Positions 5,168 to 5,678 of a DNA stretch of 5,678 bases are shown here, one piece after another. Numbering within the stretch: position 1 is the first letter of the stretch; the number at the start of each line of letters is the position of its first letter. The notes under the pieces were generated by a model. It was not told the DNA's origin, did not search any database, and worked only from the letters and a program-made list of their open reading frames with translations. The DNA is from Candidatus Nanohalarchaeota archaeon (GTDB taxonomy: Archaea; EX4484-52; B79-G9): assembly GCA_017610525.1 (NCBI GenBank), contig JAFCBW010000079.1:1-5678 (forward strand), given 5' to 3'. Position numbers and translations under genes: made by a program.

Positions 5168-5678
5168 ATGAAAAGAGTAAGTGTTATTGTAAAAGGAGAA
5201 GTCCAGAGAGTTGGCTATAGGGATGTGGTTGAGAAAATTGCCAGAAAACTGAAGCTTACTGGGTTTGTTGAAAATTTGAAACCGTATGATGTCAGGGTTA
5301 TAGCAGAAGGTGAAGAAGAGGTACTAAAGAAGTTTATTGAACTGATTGATATTAAAAAGTATCCGGTAGATGTTGAAAAGGTTGTTGTGAGGTTTGATGC
5401 GCCAACTGGTGAATTTGAATATTTTGAGATTAAGAGGGGAGAATGGCATGAGGAATTGGGGGAGAGGATGGATATTGCAGGGACACTTCTATATAAATCT
5501 GTGGAATTGAGCGAGAAATCTGTTAATATCGGGGAGAAGATGCTGGGTAAGCAGGATCAGACAGTAAGTATCATAAGGGAAGGGAATGAAAAGGTGACAA
5601 AAGAAATTCGTGAAGGTAATGAGAAGGTGACGGGTAAATTAGATAGAATACATACTGATTTATCTGTCAATTTGAAAG
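5168..5678 (+). CDS. acyP: Acylphosphatase-domain protein with C-terminal coiled coil (3' partial)
   Basis: The frame from ATG 5168 runs open for 170 residues to the window edge. Residues 1-90 are an acylphosphatase domain, which hydrolyses acyl phosphates: the phosphate-binding loop KGEVQRVGYR (9-18) with catalytic Arg18, and TGFVEN (31-36) with catalytic Asn36, followed by VRVIAEG (42-48). Two deviations are visible: the usual VQGV is VQRV (Arg14), and the Gly normally a few residues after the Asn is Tyr40 in NLKPYDV. Ordinary acylphosphatases are about 90-100 residues; this one continues with EIKRGEWHEELGERMD, heptads SVELSEK and SVNIGEK (111-124), and two 11-residue repeats REGNEKVTKEI and REGNEKVTGKL (137-158), a probable coiled coil. 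Long archaeal forms of this kind exist as far as I recall. It has its own promoter and is likely cytoplasmic; the coiled coil suggests oligomers or a partner. The gene symbol rests on the domain only. Confidence 0.85.
   Translation, partial: MKRVSVIVKGEVQRVGYRDVVEKIARKLKLTGFVENLKPYDVRVIAEGEEEVLKKFIELIDIKKYPVDVEKVVVRFDAPTGEFEYFEIKRGEWHEELGERMDIAGTLLYKSVELSEKSVNIGEKMLGKQDQTVSIIREGNEKVTKEIREGNEKVTGKLDRIHTDLSVNLK

Noticed and set aside
1..5678. CRISPR array, tRNA, rRNA or insertion-sequence ends
   Set aside because: No regularly spaced identical repeats with unique spacers, no cloverleaf or rRNA-like stretch, no transposase and no terminal inverted repeats were seen. The GTTGAC array is too short and is within a gene.

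Overview
The window looks like a fragment of an archaeal chromosome. The evidence is a good archaeal TATA box (TTTATAAA) whose centre lies about 27 bases before a start codon, mostly absent Shine-Dalgarno sequences, an archaeal-type membrane platform protein with two T2SSF domains, and a long acylphosphatase of a kind I associate with archaea. The surface protein at the left edge has a domain style (beta-helix, FN3-like, EF-hand-like C-terminal domain beginning HKADTD) that I associate with DPANN archaea such as Woesearchaeota or Pacearchaeota. That placement is from memory and is only an inference. All genes found are on the + strand.

Layout. (1) Positions 1-1211: the 3' part of a large secreted protein, with a right-handed beta-helix, an FN3-like domain rich in N-glycosylation sequons, and a C-terminal domain with one intact EF-hand-type calcium loop. 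(2) 1212-1300: a gap with small hairpins, a direct repeat and a 21-bp near-perfect palindrome just before the next gene. (3) 1301-2734: a 477-residue Schlafen/AlbA_2 protein with a RecG-like C-terminal ATPase fold and a winged helix; its linker is encoded by five GTTGAC words spaced 11/10/11/10 bp. (4) 2735-2861: a gap holding a decayed remnant of a second HKADTN C-terminal domain, a TATA box and a second 21-bp palindrome over the next start codon. (5) 2862-5084: a 740-residue polytopic platform protein with two T2SSF domains, probably for a type IV pilus, archaellum-like or secretion machine. (6) 5085-5167: a short gap with an inverted repeat and a TATA box. (7) 5168-5678: the 5' part of an acylphosphatase extended by a heptad/hendecad coiled coil, cut by the window edge.

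The genes do not form an obvious operon: each of the three complete or 5'-complete genes has its own upstream gap of about 80-130 bases. The best candidate for something undescribed is regulatory. The gaps before the Schlafen/winged-helix gene and before the platform gene share a 21-bp palindrome of the same geometry, with identical GATTATA half-site cores, followed by a common GGTTGT. This would fit a regulator, perhaps the winged-helix protein itself, acting on its own gene and on the platform gene. This is inference from two sites. The second strong observation is the HKADTN remnant, which shows that another secreted-protein gene once lay immediately upstream of the platform gene.
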